A DNA stretch of 64,000 nt. It comes from JBMNCQ01 sp049366715 (GTDB taxonomy: Bacteria > Bacillota > Peptococcia > Peptococcales > BICA1-8). Both the position numbers and the translations under genes were made by a program. This document shows, piece after piece, positions 1 through 8,405 of this stretch; position 1 is the first letter of the stretch, and every line of letters begins with the position of its first letter. Location: positions 1 through 64,000 of the forward strand of contig JBMNCQ010000033.1 in the NCBI GenBank assembly GCA_049366715.1, written 5' to 3'. A model generated the notes under the pieces. The model was not told where the DNA came from, did no database searches, and was given only the letters and a program-made list of their open reading frames with translations.

Positions 1-65
1 GCGGGATGTGTGCCCTTGTTTGCCCGGATTGTGCCATCATTATCGAAAGAAATAAAGCTTCTTAA
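1..65 (+). CDS. C-terminal end of a 4Fe-4S ferredoxin-type protein (partial)
   Basis: The frame that begins with the codon split at the window edge reads (C)GMCALVCPDCAIII and stops at TAA 63-65. CxxC followed by xxxCP is the second half of a bacterial 4Fe-4S ferredoxin cluster motif, and the short tail after it resembles delta subunits of 2-oxoacid:ferredoxin oxidoreductases. Only about 20 residues are visible, so the parent enzyme cannot be fixed. A terminator starts at the stop codon, so this is the last gene of its operon. Confidence 0.55.
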   Translation, partial: GMCALVCPDCAIIIERNKAS

Positions 66-90
66 AATCGTCTTTGAGGCGATTTTTTTT
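65..90 (+). terminator. Rho-independent terminator after the ferredoxin gene
   Basis: AAATCGTC and GGCGATTT form an 8-bp stem with one G-U pair and a 5-base loop, followed by eight T residues. Confidence 0.8.
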
Positions 91-222
91 ATAGCTTTTT
101 TACTTGCGGTAAAGAAACAATAATTACCAGTGTCATCTAAGTTTTTTTTGCATAGATTAGATTAACTGAACTTTACTTTGTCAAGAATATGAATAGCGAT
201 CAAAAAAATCGGAGTGACTATT

Positions 223-492
223 ATGGAGGATATTTTTAATAAGGAAAAGGATCATATTCAACAGCAAACAGTGGTAAAAGATAATGTTTTACCAAAGTGC
301 ATACTATGCAGAGAAGTTCCTCAATTGGGTATTGCTGACGGATTTATCTTAGTCGGTCAGTTTGTGTGTTCAAAGTGTGAACAGCAACTCTTGACATTAT
401 CTTACAATGATCCTACTTATAAAATGATGGTTCAAAAACTTAAAGAAATAATTTACAGTCCCAAAAGTAAAAAACAGAATTTCCTTCAATAA
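223..492 (+). CDS. gin: Anti-sigma-G factor Gin (CsfB)
   Basis: Gin holds sigma-G inactive in the forespore before engulfment is complete. The 89-residue product has the diagnostic zinc-binding pair CILC ... CSKC, separated by about 20 residues, followed by the helical DPTYKMMVQKLKEI segment of the family. An upstream in-frame GTG at 214 would add three residues, but GGAG at 211-214 lies 8 bases before the ATG at 223, so 223 is the better start. The next genes (decarboxylase, tmk, darA, yaaR, holB) keep the B. subtilis csfB order, which supports the call. I found no convincing sigma-F promoter upstream. Confidence 0.9.
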   Translation: MEDIFNKEKDHIQQQTVVKDNVLPKCILCREVPQLGIADGFILVGQFVCSKCEQQLLTLSYNDPTYKMMVQKLKEIIYSPKSKKQNFLQ

Positions 493-529
493 AACTTCTG
501 TTTAAATATTATTTTGTCTTTAAGCTATG

Positions 530-566
530 AAGAGCCCGGTAATTGCCGGGCTTTTCATGTTTTTGT
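530..566. terminator. Bidirectional terminator between gin and the small HTH gene
   Basis: AGCCCGG and CCGGGCT form a GC-rich stem with A-rich sequence on the left and T-rich sequence on the right. It can end both gin (plus) and the convergent gene whose stop codon is at 555-557. Confidence 0.8.
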
Positions 567-779
567 ATTTTTTTGTGTTTTCATGCGGGCGGCTCTTTCC
601 TTCAGATGAGCTTCTTCTACTTCCTGACGGATTTGGAGGAGTTTAAGCAAGTCAATATTTAAAGCCTGTGATATTTCCGTATCGGATTTATCAGCTTTCC
701 AGCCACGGATAACCCTGTTTATATCTACCTTATATTTTTTTGATAATTTTTTAATATCGACGGGGTTATTTTTTGTCAT
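555..779 (-). CDS. Small helix-turn-helix-like protein, 'KSDTE' family
   Basis: A lysine-rich protein of about 74 residues with two predicted helices around a turn; it ends in a basic tail. An in-frame GTG at 782 directly precedes the ATG at 779, and AAAGGAG lies 9 bases upstream of that ATG. The stretch ADKSDTEISQALNID matches QNKSDTEMAQELGVS in the C-terminal part of the protein at 54788-55156, so the two share a domain. The pattern looks like a DNA-binding HTH (sigma-70 region 4 or terminase-small-subunit-like), but I do not recognise a named family. It is transcribed against gin and the decarboxylase gene and sits alone. Confidence 0.7.
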   Translation of the reverse strand: MTKNNPVDIKKLSKKYKVDINRVIRGWKADKSDTEISQALNIDLLKLLQIRQEVEEAHLKERAARMKTQKNTKT

Positions 780-960
780 CACATGATGCTCCTTTCCGGA
801 TTCTTTTGTCTTGAAGCTCGTCAGCTTTTAATCAGGGTAATGTTTGGGCAGTTATATATATTGTTACCTACCTTATATTCCTTATGTGCAGGGACTTCTA
901 GTAGATTTTAGAAAACTATGATAAAATTAATAAAAATTATAAGTTTATTCAGGGAGGAAA

Positions 961-2370
961 ATGAATAAAAACCCTATTATTGAAAAGATGGTTTCCTATT
1001 TAGCTGCCAATCCTGTTTCTTTTCATACCCCGGGTCATAAAAACGGGCAACTTATACCTGATGAACTTCTCAGTTTGAACCTGCCCAAAATGTGGCAGCT
1101 TGATCTGACAGAAATAGAAGGCTTGGATAATCTGCATAATCCGGGAGGCTGCATTTTAGAATCGGAAAGCAAAACAGCTGCTCTTTTTGGGGCGAAGGCG
1201 TCATATTATCTGATAAACGGCACCAGTGTGGGCATTCAGGCGGCAATTATTGCCCTGGCAAACAGCAGAGAGCCGATATTTATACCTAGAAATTCCCATC
1301 AAGCTGTTTATAACGGGTTGATTTTAGCAAATGCCGAACCGGTCTATTTACCGGTAGCTTTTAACAAAGAACTGGGTATTCCATTGGGAATAGAGCCGCA
1401 GATTTTACAAAAATACATAGACCGCTATCCTTTATGTAAGAAAATAGTCATTACCCATCCTTCATATCAAGGAATCAGCTATCATATTGAGCGGATAATC
1501 AGGATAGCCCGGGAAAACGGCTTGGAAATTATTATGGACGAAGCCCACGGGTCTCATTTATATTTTAATCAGGATCTACCTCCTACAGGACTAGAATTGG
1601 GTGCCGATATCGTAATCCAGAGCTGGCACAAAACATTGCCGGTTCTCACCCAGGCCAGTGTGCTGCATGTAAATAAGAATTACCAGGGTCCGGACCTGAG
1701 AGCTTACTTAAATTTACTGCAGACGACATCTCCGTCCTATCTCTTATTGGCTTCTTTAGATGGGTGCCGGAATTTTTTGGAGGAAAAGGGCAAAGCTCTT
1801 TTGGCAAAAACTATTTTTAAAATAGATGCTTTGAAAAAAAGACTAACGGGCCTCACAAATATCAAAATATTCTCTCCGGGAGATGTCCGGGCAGACCCAC
1901 TTAAGATGTGCATTACTGCCAAAAATTTCAGCGGACATAAGCTGGCTCAGATATTCAGGGAAAAGTATCAAATATTTCCTGAATTAGCTGAGGAGACTTA
2001 TTGTTTGTTAATCCTGGGCATTGATGTACCGGACCAGACTATTGGTAATTTGGAAAAGGCTTTATGGGATCTCGATAAATCATTAGGCGGGATGATTTCC
2101 TCTGAAAGCGCAGGTTTGTCTTTTACACAGTATATTCCCGGTGCAAAGCTTTCTTTGCGGGAGGCCTTTTTTGCTGAAAAAGAAATCGTTAATTTTAGGG
2201 AGTCCGCAGGGAGAGTTTGCAGCCAATTTGTGATAAAATATCCTCCCGGAATACCGCTCATAGTACCGGGAGAAGAAATAGACAGAGAACTAATCGCTCT
2301 TCTGGAAAAAGATCGAATAGGATATAATGTTCAAGACGGGATAAGTGTGGTCAGGAATAGGAGGGGCTAA
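961..2370 (+). CDS. Orn/Lys/Arg-type PLP-dependent decarboxylase (YaaO family)
   Basis: A fold-type I PLP decarboxylase of 469 residues. The cofactor lysine is in SWHK (K224) and the aspartate/histidine motif DEAHGSH lies at about 193-199. An N-terminal FHTPGHKNG motif (about 21-29) is typical of the short YaaO/SpeA-like group, which lacks the large receiver-like wing domain. The C-terminal third carries the P-P-G-IP-PGE substrate-pocket motif. The likely reaction is decarboxylation of arginine, lysine or ornithine for polyamine synthesis; substrate cannot be read from sequence. GGGAGG precedes ATG 961, and tmk begins at the next base after the stop, so the two are co-translated. Confidence 0.85.
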   Translation: MNKNPIIEKMVSYLAANPVSFHTPGHKNGQLIPDELLSLNLPKMWQLDLTEIEGLDNLHNPGGCILESESKTAALFGAKASYYLINGTSVGIQAAIIALANSREPIFIPRNSHQAVYNGLILANAEPVYLPVAFNKELGIPLGIEPQILQKYIDRYPLCKKIVITHPSYQGISYHIERIIRIARENGLEIIMDEAHGSHLYFNQDLPPTGLELGADIVIQSWHKTLPVLTQASVLHVNKNYQGPDLRAYLNLLQTTSPSYLLLASLDGCRNFLEEKGKALLAKTIFKIDALKKRLTGLTNIKIFSPGDVRADPLKMCITAKNFSGHKLAQIFREKYQIFPELAEETYCLLILGIDVPDQTIGNLEKALWDLDKSLGGMISSESAGLSFTQYIPGAKLSLREAFFAEKEIVNFRESAGRVCSQFVIKYPPGIPLIVPGEEIDRELIALLEKDRIGYNVQDGISVVRNRRG

Positions 2371-2997
2371 ATGTACGGAAAATTTATCACTTTTGAAGGC
2401 AGTGATGGTTCAGGCAAGTCCACACAGATTGCCTTATTAAAAAAGGTTTTAGAAGATGCGGCCGTACCTTTTAAAATAACGAGAGAACCCGGAGGTACTG
2501 TTATCTCTGAAGAGATACGCAGCATAATATTAGATGATAAATATAAAGAAATGATCTGGCGAACAGAAGCCTTACTTTATGCAGCATCAAGGGCTCAATT
2601 GGTGGGGCAGCTGATTATTCCGGCTTTAGAAGCAGGAATACATGTCCTTTGTGACCGCTATATTGATTCTACATTAGCCTATCAAGGTTACGGACGGGGA
2701 CTGGATATCCGGGATTTAACTGTGCTGAATGATTTTGCTGCTGATAATTTAGAGCCTGATTTAACAATACTTTTAGATATTGATCCGGAAGAAACACTGG
2801 GAAGACGTTCCGACCGTAAAGCCGACAGATTAGAAAAAGAAAAACCGGATTTTCACAAAAAAGTGCGGCAAGGGTATTTAAAGCTTGCTGAGACTGAACC
2901 CGACCGCTTTGTGATTGTTTCCGGCAATAGAGATATAATGGAAATCCATCATGAAATTAAGAGAATTGTATTACCCGTGCTTAATGGACATAAATAA
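2371..2997 (+). CDS. tmk: Thymidylate kinase
   Basis: Phosphorylates dTMP to dTDP. The P-loop is FEGSDGSGKST (residues 8-18), with Ser where most members have Thr after the lysine. The DRY motif with DSTLAYQGYGRGLD follows at about 90-110, and the LID region contains RRSDRKADRLE, the basic-residue pattern of gram-positive TMPKs. Length (208) is normal. It abuts the decarboxylase gene with no intergenic base and precedes darA by 188 bases, as in B. subtilis. Confidence 0.95.
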   Translation: MYGKFITFEGSDGSGKSTQIALLKKVLEDAAVPFKITREPGGTVISEEIRSIILDDKYKEMIWRTEALLYAASRAQLVGQLIIPALEAGIHVLCDRYIDSTLAYQGYGRGLDIRDLTVLNDFAADNLEPDLTILLDIDPEETLGRRSDRKADRLEKEKPDFHKKVRQGYLKLAETEPDRFVIVSGNRDIMEIHHEIKRIVLPVLNGHK

Positions 2998-3185
2998 GAC
3001 GCGCTGCAGCAGCCCGCTTACGGATAAGGAGTTATGATCAATGATATATTTTCCCGAGTGATTAATAATGAATGATCAGTCTTAAGGGATGTTGAGCAGT
3101 ATTGCCTGTGTAACGTGATAATAATATTAATTATGCTGCGGCACGGTAAGGACTGTGTAGATATCAGATATTAGGAGGGATTATT

Positions 3186-3515
3186 GTGAAATTGATACTT
3201 GCTGTTGTTCAGGATACCGATGCGCCTGCTTTACTTGAAAAGTTGGTTGAAGGGGGCTATAGAGCCACTAAATTGGCCAGTACAGGCGGTTTTCTTAAGA
3301 AAGGCAATACGACGATATTTGCCGGAGTGGAAGATGAACGGGTTCAGGATATCATTGAGCTGATCAAGAATAAATGTTGTATGGGCCAGCAGCTCATAAC
3401 ACCGATAGCATCTGCCGGAGGGCCTATGGAATCGTATTTACCTCATTTGGTGGATATACCCACCAGCGGCGCGAATATTTTTGTTATCGATGTCGCGCAG
3501 TATGTAAGGGTGTGA
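3186..3515 (+). CDS. darA: Cyclic di-AMP receptor DarA (YaaQ, PII-like)
   Basis: A PII-like trimeric signal protein of 109 residues that binds c-di-AMP. It starts MKLILAVVQDTD and contains the STGGFL motif at about 37-42 and the late TSGANIFV motif of the family. The start is GTG at 3186 with AGGAGG 8-10 bases upstream. It lies between tmk and yaaR exactly as in Bacillus. No enzyme activity is expected; partners of DarA are not encoded here. Confidence 0.93.
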   Translation: MKLILAVVQDTDAPALLEKLVEGGYRATKLASTGGFLKKGNTTIFAGVEDERVQDIIELIKNKCCMGQQLITPIASAGGPMESYLPHLVDIPTSGANIFVIDVAQYVRV

Positions 3516-3520
3516 AGCTT

Positions 3521-3970
3521 ATGAAGATATCTTCAATAGGTAAAAACCCCGACAGTTTTGTGGTCAGTGGCAGCGAAAAGCTAAATAAAGGAGAAACGGA
3601 AAATACGGATTTCAGCAAAGCGTTAAGCGGAGCGGCCCGCAAGGAATACGAGAAGGATTTGCAGCTATTGATGGAAGAAGTGGATAAAAGGGCGAAAATA
3701 TTGGCAAAATCATGTACTTTAAAGGATTTGAAAAATTATAAAAGAGCTGTAAAAAATTTTTTAAAGAAAACGATGGGAGAAGCTTATGAAGCGCAGGACC
3801 AGAGCAGTTGGGACCGCTTTGGCCGGCAAAAGCTTTATGTATTAGTTAAGAAAGTTAACGAAAATTTAGAAGATTTATCCCGGCAGCTGCTTAATGAACA
3901 AAAGGATACCCTGAGTATTCTCAAAAAAATTGATGAGATCAGGGGACTTCTGGTTGATATGTATTTGTAG
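3521..3970 (+). CDS. yaaR: YaaR family protein (DUF327)
   Basis: A helical, charged protein of 149 residues with the family's KALSGAARKEYEKDLQ beginning and the LLxxIDEIRGLLVDMYL end. Function is not established; it is a conserved neighbour of darA and holB. The open frame runs further upstream to 3374, but the ATG at 3521 starts the conserved part and lies 6 bases after the darA stop, with GGTGTGAAG as a weak ribosome binding site. Confidence 0.85.
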   Translation: MKISSIGKNPDSFVVSGSEKLNKGETENTDFSKALSGAARKEYEKDLQLLMEEVDKRAKILAKSCTLKDLKNYKRAVKNFLKKTMGEAYEAQDQSSWDRFGRQKLYVLVKKVNENLEDLSRQLLNEQKDTLSILKKIDEIRGLLVDMYL

Positions 3971-4500
3971 ATTAGTGACTGGTGGTTAGTGACTAGTGTC
4001 CGGTGAGGTTCAGAACATGGATTATAGAACATAGTTAATAGATTATAGNNNNNNNNNNNNNNNNNNNNNNNNNNNNNNNNNNNNNNNNNNNNNNNNNNNN
4101 NNNNNNNNNNNNNNNNNNNNNNNNNNNNNNNNNNNNNNNNNNNNNNNNGAGATCCTGGTTTTAGTTGTTTTTTTGTGAACGAAAAACAGAACACAGAAAA
4201 CAGGGAACAGAGTACAGACTGTAGCTGCTGTAGATTAGTGACTGGTGGTTAGTGATTAGTGATTAGTGATTAGTGTCCGGTGAGGTTCAGAACATGGATT
4301 ATAGAACATAGTTAATAGATTATAGTTTATAGTAGTTCTGAGATCCTGGTTTTAGTTGTTTTTTTGTGAACGAAAAACAGAACACAGAAAACAGAACACA
4401 GAACACAGAACACAGAAAACAGGGAACAGGGAACAGAGTACAGACTGTAGTTGCTGTGGACTATACCGGCGACATAAGCTATATCTTGCGGAAAAAGTAG
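3971..4500. repeat. Tandemly duplicated low-complexity intergenic block with scaffold gap
   Basis: No gene fits here. A unit that begins GATTAGTGACTGGTGGTTAG and ends with a run of GAACACAGAAAACAG-like repeats and CAGACTGTAG occurs twice, about 3969-4230 and 4231-4460. The first copy is interrupted by N at 4049-4148. In the second copy only 14 bases (TTTATAGTAGTTCT) separate the sequences that flank the N run, so the 100 N are probably a placeholder. The block contains all three repeat modules (A, B and C) that recur elsewhere in the window. Confidence 0.85.
4049..4148. other. Assembly gap (100 N)
   Basis: Exactly 100 N, the usual scaffold placeholder, inside the first copy of a tandem duplication. 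Confidence 0.98.
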
Positions 4501-4509
4501 GTGAAATTA

Positions 4510-5493
4510 GTGGGTTTTGAGAAGATCAGGGGACAGGATACCGCAGTCAAAATGCTAAAAAACAGTATTATTGGGAATCATATTAGTCATGCATATTTAT
4601 TTGCCGGCCCGGAGGGAGTGGGTAAAAAAGCTGCAGCACTGGCATTTGCCCAGGCCCTAAACTGTGTCAATTCTGCCGATAGTCCCGGGAGAGGCTGTCA
4701 GACTTGTATCAGCTGCCGGAAGGTGCTGAACAGCAATCATCCTGATATTGAAGTAATAAAGCCCGACGGGCAGTCCATTAAAATAGACCAAGTACGAAAT
4801 CTAAAAAATAAAGTATACTATAAATGCTATGAAAGCAAATATAAAGTGATCATTTTTGATGACGCCCACCTTTTAACAATCGAGGGTGCCAATAGTTTAT
4901 TAAAAGTGCTGGAAGAACCACCGGAGAATACCATATTTGTCCTTGTAACAGCTGAGCCGCAGCAGCTGCCTGATACCATATTATCCCGCTGTCAGCAGGT
5001 CCAGTTTAAGCCTCTGGCTTCGCAAAACATAGTGGATATTTTACGGATTAAATATCCGGCCGACACAGACCGGCTTAAACTGGTTGCCGGATTAGCCGGA
5101 GGATCGTTGGTTAAGGCCGCAGGTCTCTTAGAAGAGGGAGAACTGTTAGAAATCCGTTCGGAAACGGTAGGATTTTTGCAAAGGCTCCGGGAGTTATCTT
5201 TTAGTGAGATTTCCCTGTGGTGCGAAAAGTGGGACAAGGATAAGCAAAAAATCAAAACTATTTTTGAACTTACCCAGTTTTGGTATCGTGATTTACTGGT
5301 GTGGCGGACAACAGGACAAGAAGAAATATTAATAAATCAGGATTATTTAGCTGATATTAAAAGTAATACTAATACTTTCACAAATATTAATTTTGCTTTA
5401 TCATTAATAAAGGATAGTAGAAGGTATTTAGAATATAATGTTAATCCTAGATTGGCTTTAGAAGTTTTTTTTATGAAAGCAAAAATAAATTGA
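4510..5493 (+). CDS. holB: DNA polymerase III delta-prime subunit
   Basis: Clamp-loader subunit with a AAA+ fold. Visible motifs are the Walker A GPEGVGKK, the zinc cysteines (one Cys, then CQTCISC), the Walker B-like VIIFDDAHLL, and the LSRCQQVQF sensor/SRC segment. The upstream GTG at 4501 is in frame, but AGGTGA at 4499-4504 sits 5 bases before GTG 4510, and starting there gives MGFEKIRGQD, the usual delta-prime beginning. It follows the repeat block, so its promoter must lie in or before the repeats. Confidence 0.92.
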   Translation: MGFEKIRGQDTAVKMLKNSIIGNHISHAYLFAGPEGVGKKAAALAFAQALNCVNSADSPGRGCQTCISCRKVLNSNHPDIEVIKPDGQSIKIDQVRNLKNKVYYKCYESKYKVIIFDDAHLLTIEGANSLLKVLEEPPENTIFVLVTAEPQQLPDTILSRCQQVQFKPLASQNIVDILRIKYPADTDRLKLVAGLAGGSLVKAAGLLEEGELLEIRSETVGFLQRLRELSFSEISLWCEKWDKDKQKIKTIFELTQFWYRDLLVWRTTGQEEILINQDYLADIKSNTNTFTNINFALSLIKDSRRYLEYNVNPRLALEVFFMKAKIN

Positions 5494-5512
5494 GTTTAGA
5501 AAGGAGATTCCC

Positions 5513-6250
5513 ATGCCGATAGTAATTGGAGTGCGCTTTAAGCCGGCGGGAAAAATATATTATTTTGACCCTGATGACCAGGAAATAAAAGCCGATGAAA
5601 AGGTCATAGTTGAAACTGCCCGGGGGATAGAATTCGGTCAGGTTGTCGTAGGGCCTAAAAATATTAGTGAAGAGGAAGTAGTTCAGCCCCTGAAAAAAGT
5701 ATTAAGGATCGCCGGTGCAGAAGATATTCGACAGGTAGAAATAAATTTGGCCAAGGAAAAAGAAGCCTTCAATATTTGTTCGGAAAAGATAAGTGCTCAT
5801 AACCTGCCTATGAAATTAATTGACGTTGAATATACCTTTGACAACAGTAAAATAATTTTTTTCTTTACTGCCGAAGGAAGGGTGGACTTTCGCGAGCTGG
5901 TCAAAGACCTGGCGGCAATCTTTAGAACCCGTATTGAACTGAGGCAAATCGGTGTAAGAGATGAAGCAAAGATGCTGGGAGGAATAGGTACTTGCGGCCG
6001 TGTATTATGCTGTCACAGCTTTTTGGGGGAATTTGAACCGGTTTCCATAAAAATGGCTAAAGAACAAAACTTATCTTTAAATCCTGCGAAAATTTCCGGT
6101 ATTTGCGGCAGACTTATGTGCTGTTTAAAATATGAAAATGATGTTTATCTGCAATGTAATAAGGAATGCAAAGAGTGCAGCCCGAAGGTGGACTTAACAA
6201 TAGAGCCTTATGATGATGAAGAGTTTGATTTGAGAAAATTGGAGGATTAA
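5513..6250 (+). CDS. ricT: RicT/YaaT, PSP1-domain regulator with iron-sulfur cysteines
   Basis: In Bacillus RicT works with RicA and RicF to stimulate RNase Y cleavage and the sporulation phosphorelay, and it binds a 4Fe-4S cluster. The 245-residue protein has the PSP1 core (about 60-200) with CGRVLCC and CGRLMCC, plus a C-terminal CNKECKEC group. AAAGGAG precedes ATG 5513. It is 19 bases from holB and 22 bases from yabA, in the standard order. Confidence 0.92.
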   Translation: MPIVIGVRFKPAGKIYYFDPDDQEIKADEKVIVETARGIEFGQVVVGPKNISEEEVVQPLKKVLRIAGAEDIRQVEINLAKEKEAFNICSEKISAHNLPMKLIDVEYTFDNSKIIFFFTAEGRVDFRELVKDLAAIFRTRIELRQIGVRDEAKMLGGIGTCGRVLCCHSFLGEFEPVSIKMAKEQNLSLNPAKISGICGRLMCCLKYENDVYLQCNKECKECSPKVDLTIEPYDDEEFDLRKLED

Positions 6251-6272
6251 CAGGTGTACTGGGGGGCTAAGA

Positions 6273-6578
6273 GTGAAGTTAACTGAGAAGCTGATTGAAT
6301 TAGAAAAAGTGCTGAATAGTGCTTTAGAAGAAATTCAAGACCTGAAAATGCAGGCCTATGTTTTGGAAGAAGAAAACCAGAAACTAAAGATGGAAATTTG
6401 TCATTATCCGGAGGAGAAGAAAAAAGCAGTTGAGGCAAATGTGAAAAAAATACAGGGTGAAGGCCATGATAATTTAGCCAGATTATATAATGAAGGTTTC
6501 CATATCTGTCATCTCCATTTTGGACAAACCAGGCAGGGAGATTGTCTTTTTTGTATGGGCTTTTTGAGAAAGATGTGA
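6273..6578 (+). CDS. yabA: YabA, DnaA-DnaN replication initiation control protein
   Basis: The 101-residue protein has an N-terminal leucine-zipper-like coiled coil (about 1-50) and a C-terminal zinc domain, GFHICHLHFGQTRQGDCLFC, which matches YabA (CHxHFG ... CLFC). YabA restrains initiation by binding DnaA and the sliding clamp. The start is GTG 6273 preceded by GGGGGG. The stop TGA overlaps the next gene's ATG by one base. Confidence 0.9.
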   Translation: MKLTEKLIELEKVLNSALEEIQDLKMQAYVLEEENQKLKMEICHYPEEKKKAVEANVKKIQGEGHDNLARLYNEGFHICHLHFGQTRQGDCLFCMGFLRKM

Positions 6579-7330
6579 TGAGCTTGCCGGAACTCAGAGA
6601 GAATGAAGTAATTGATGATTTGATCCTGACCGGTTTAAAAATAATTCAAAAAACAGATAATTTCCGGTTTTCCATAGATGCGGTTTTATTAGCCCATTTT
6701 GTTACCCTTAGAAATGGGGATAAAATAATTGATTTGGGTACCGGGACAGGAGTAATACCTTTGATTCTGACAACCCGTCAAACCGGATTAGCTATAACCG
6801 GAGTTGAGATTCAAAAGGAAATGGCAGACATGGCTGCCAGGAGTGTTAAACTTAACAACCTGGAAAACATCACGGTCATGAATGAGGACTTACGGCGGCT
6901 TGATCCTACTTTTTTTACTAACCATGACCTGGTGGTTGCCAATCCTCCATATTTCCCCATAAATCAGGGAAAGGTAAATCCGGTTAAAGAAATCGCTCTG
7001 GCCAGACATGAAATTACCTGTACCATTAAAGATTTGATTGCGACAGCGCAAAAACTTTTGAAAGATAAAGGGAGATTTTCTTTGGTTCACAGGGCAGAAC
7101 GTTTGGGAGAAATAATTGTTATCCTGGTACAAGCCGGATTGGAACCGAAAAGGATTCGGTTTGTGCATACTTATGATAACAAACCGGCAAATTTAGTTTT
7201 AATTGAAGCGATGAAAAATGCCAAGAGCGGGGTAATTATTCAGGAGCCTTTAATCGTTTATACGGAAAAGGGCAGCTATTCGGCGGAAGTATTTAAATAT
7301 TATTTTGGTGGTGAGACCTGTGGAAAATAA
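6578..7330 (+). CDS. yabB: tRNA1(Val) adenine-N6 methyltransferase-like protein (YabB)
   Basis: A class I SAM-dependent methyltransferase of 250 residues. It has the SAM loop DLGTGTGVIPL and the adenine-N6 signature NPPYFP. The family (YabB/TrmN6) modifies A37 of tRNA1(Val) in E. coli; the target here is inferred. The frame is open upstream to 6542, but translational coupling through TGATG with yabA makes ATG 6578 the likely start. It overlaps rsmI by 11 bases. Confidence 0.88.
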   Translation: MSLPELRENEVIDDLILTGLKIIQKTDNFRFSIDAVLLAHFVTLRNGDKIIDLGTGTGVIPLILTTRQTGLAITGVEIQKEMADMAARSVKLNNLENITVMNEDLRRLDPTFFTNHDLVVANPPYFPINQGKVNPVKEIALARHEITCTIKDLIATAQKLLKDKGRFSLVHRAERLGEIIVILVQAGLEPKRIRFVHTYDNKPANLVLIEAMKNAKSGVIIQEPLIVYTEKGSYSAEVFKYYFGGETCGK

Positions 7331-8150
7331 GGGTCGTCTTTTTTTATGCGCAACACCCATCGGTAATTTGCAAGATATTACGCTAAGGGTGCTGGAAACC
7401 TTAAGAGAAGTTGATTTAATCGCTTGTGAGGATACCCGGCAGACCTTGAAACTTTTAAATCATTTTTCCATAGAAAAGCCGGTGACAAGCTATTTTGCCC
7501 ATAACCAAAAGCATAAAGGTGATAAAATTATGGCTGAGCTGCTGGCCGGGAAAAAGGTAGCTCTTGTTTCCGATGCAGGTATGCCGGGAGTTTCCGATCC
7601 GGGTCAGGACCTAATCACCCGGTGTATTACAGAGGATATTGCCTTTACCGTGCTTCCCGGTCCTGTTGCTTTAATTACCGGCTTAGTTCTTTCCGGCTTA
7701 GATACCGGGCGTTTTTCCTTTGAAGGGTTTATTCCCAGAACCAAGAAGGAAAAAAGGGTTTTTTTTACAGGATTGTCTAATGAAGAAAGAACCCTTGTTT
7801 TTTATGAATCCCCCCACCGCCTCTTGGAAACACTGGCCATCATGCGGGATATTTTCGGAGAGCGGAAAATAGCGGCCTGCCGGGAGCTGACCAAGAAATT
7901 CGAAGAAGTAGTAAGGGGTACGATCGCAGAGGTACTGGAGCATTTTACGGTGAAAGGCGTGAAGGGCGAGTTTACCCTGGTCCTGGAAGGCAGTCCCCCT
8001 CTTAGGGAGGAAAAGGGTTTAGAATGGGCGATTAAGAAGGTTAGAGAATTAGAGGAGCAGGGAATAGCTTCTAAGGATGCCATTAAGCAGGCGGCTAAGG
8101 AAGCAGACATCAGCAAAAGGGAACTGTATGAGGTCTTGATGGTAAAATAA
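7320..8150 (+). CDS. rsmI: 16S rRNA (cytidine1402-2'-O)-methyltransferase
   Basis: Tetrapyrrole-methylase fold enzyme that modifies C1402 of 16S rRNA with SAM. Motifs are ATPIGNLQDIT near the N terminus, CEDTRQTLKLL, SDAGMPGVSDPG and FYESPHRL. The frame opens at 7305, but GGTGGTGAG directly before GTG 7320 suggests the start used here, inside the end of yabB. The last gene of the holB-rsmI run; a strong terminator follows. Confidence 0.93.
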   Translation: MENKGRLFLCATPIGNLQDITLRVLETLREVDLIACEDTRQTLKLLNHFSIEKPVTSYFAHNQKHKGDKIMAELLAGKKVALVSDAGMPGVSDPGQDLITRCITEDIAFTVLPGPVALITGLVLSGLDTGRFSFEGFIPRTKKEKRVFFTGLSNEERTLVFYESPHRLLETLAIMRDIFGERKIAACRELTKKFEEVVRGTIAEVLEHFTVKGVKGEFTLVLEGSPPLREEKGLEWAIKKVRELEEQGIASKDAIKQAAKEADISKRELYEVLMVK

Positions 8151-8180
8151 AAAACGTCCTGTCGGAGGACGTTTTTTATT
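8149..8180 (+). terminator. Rho-independent terminator after rsmI
   Basis: AAAACGTCCT and AGGACGTTTT form a 10-bp stem around GTCGG and run into a T tract. Confidence 0.9.
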
Positions 8181-8185
8181 TATGA

Positions 8186-8386
8186 TTAACCTGCATTTAA
8201 AACCATGGCATGTGGCCATTCACTATATACAAGTTTATCCTTGAAGTTTTGAATGTTATCAGCATTTCCGCAGAAGACGCAAGCCGGCTCGTATTTCTTT
8301 AAGATAAATTTTTCATTATCTACATATACTCCCCGGTGTGCATCTCTAAAGTCCTGCGCAGTCCGATAGGAATAACAGCCCTGCCT
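8186..8386 (-). pseudogene. Truncated duplicate of abrB
   Basis: Read on the minus strand, this is a copy of the abrB gene at 9419-9667. About 99 bases (8230-8328) differ from the intact copy at only two positions, covering the zinc-ribbon end. About 10 bases are missing just upstream (19 bases where the intact gene has 29), which breaks the frame, and homology stops near 8386, before the DNA-binding N terminus. The stop codon (TAA at 8186-8188) and the HAM..NAG tail are kept. The near identity points to a recent duplication, with the intervening gene 8406-9146 now lying between the copies. Confidence 0.88.
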
Positions 8387-8405
8387 GGTTTTGCTGCCTG
8401 CAACG

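Noticed and set aside
150..180. Sigma-F promoter for gin starting at GCATA (150-154)
   Set aside because: The -35 is good, but nothing at 14-16 bases spacing resembles GGnnAnAnTA.
3034..3075. Short frame ATGATCAATGATATATTTTC after tmk
   Set aside because: Only 13 codons and the AAGGAG is too close to the ATG; no sign of a gene.
3971..4500. CRISPR array in the repeat block
   Set aside because: Units are low-complexity, directly abutting and of uneven length; there are no regular unique spacers and no cas genes.
4992..5255. Minus-strand frame inside holB, and many similar frames inside other genes
   Set aside because: They lie wholly within well-supported genes, lack ribosome binding sites and have the composition of antisense translations.
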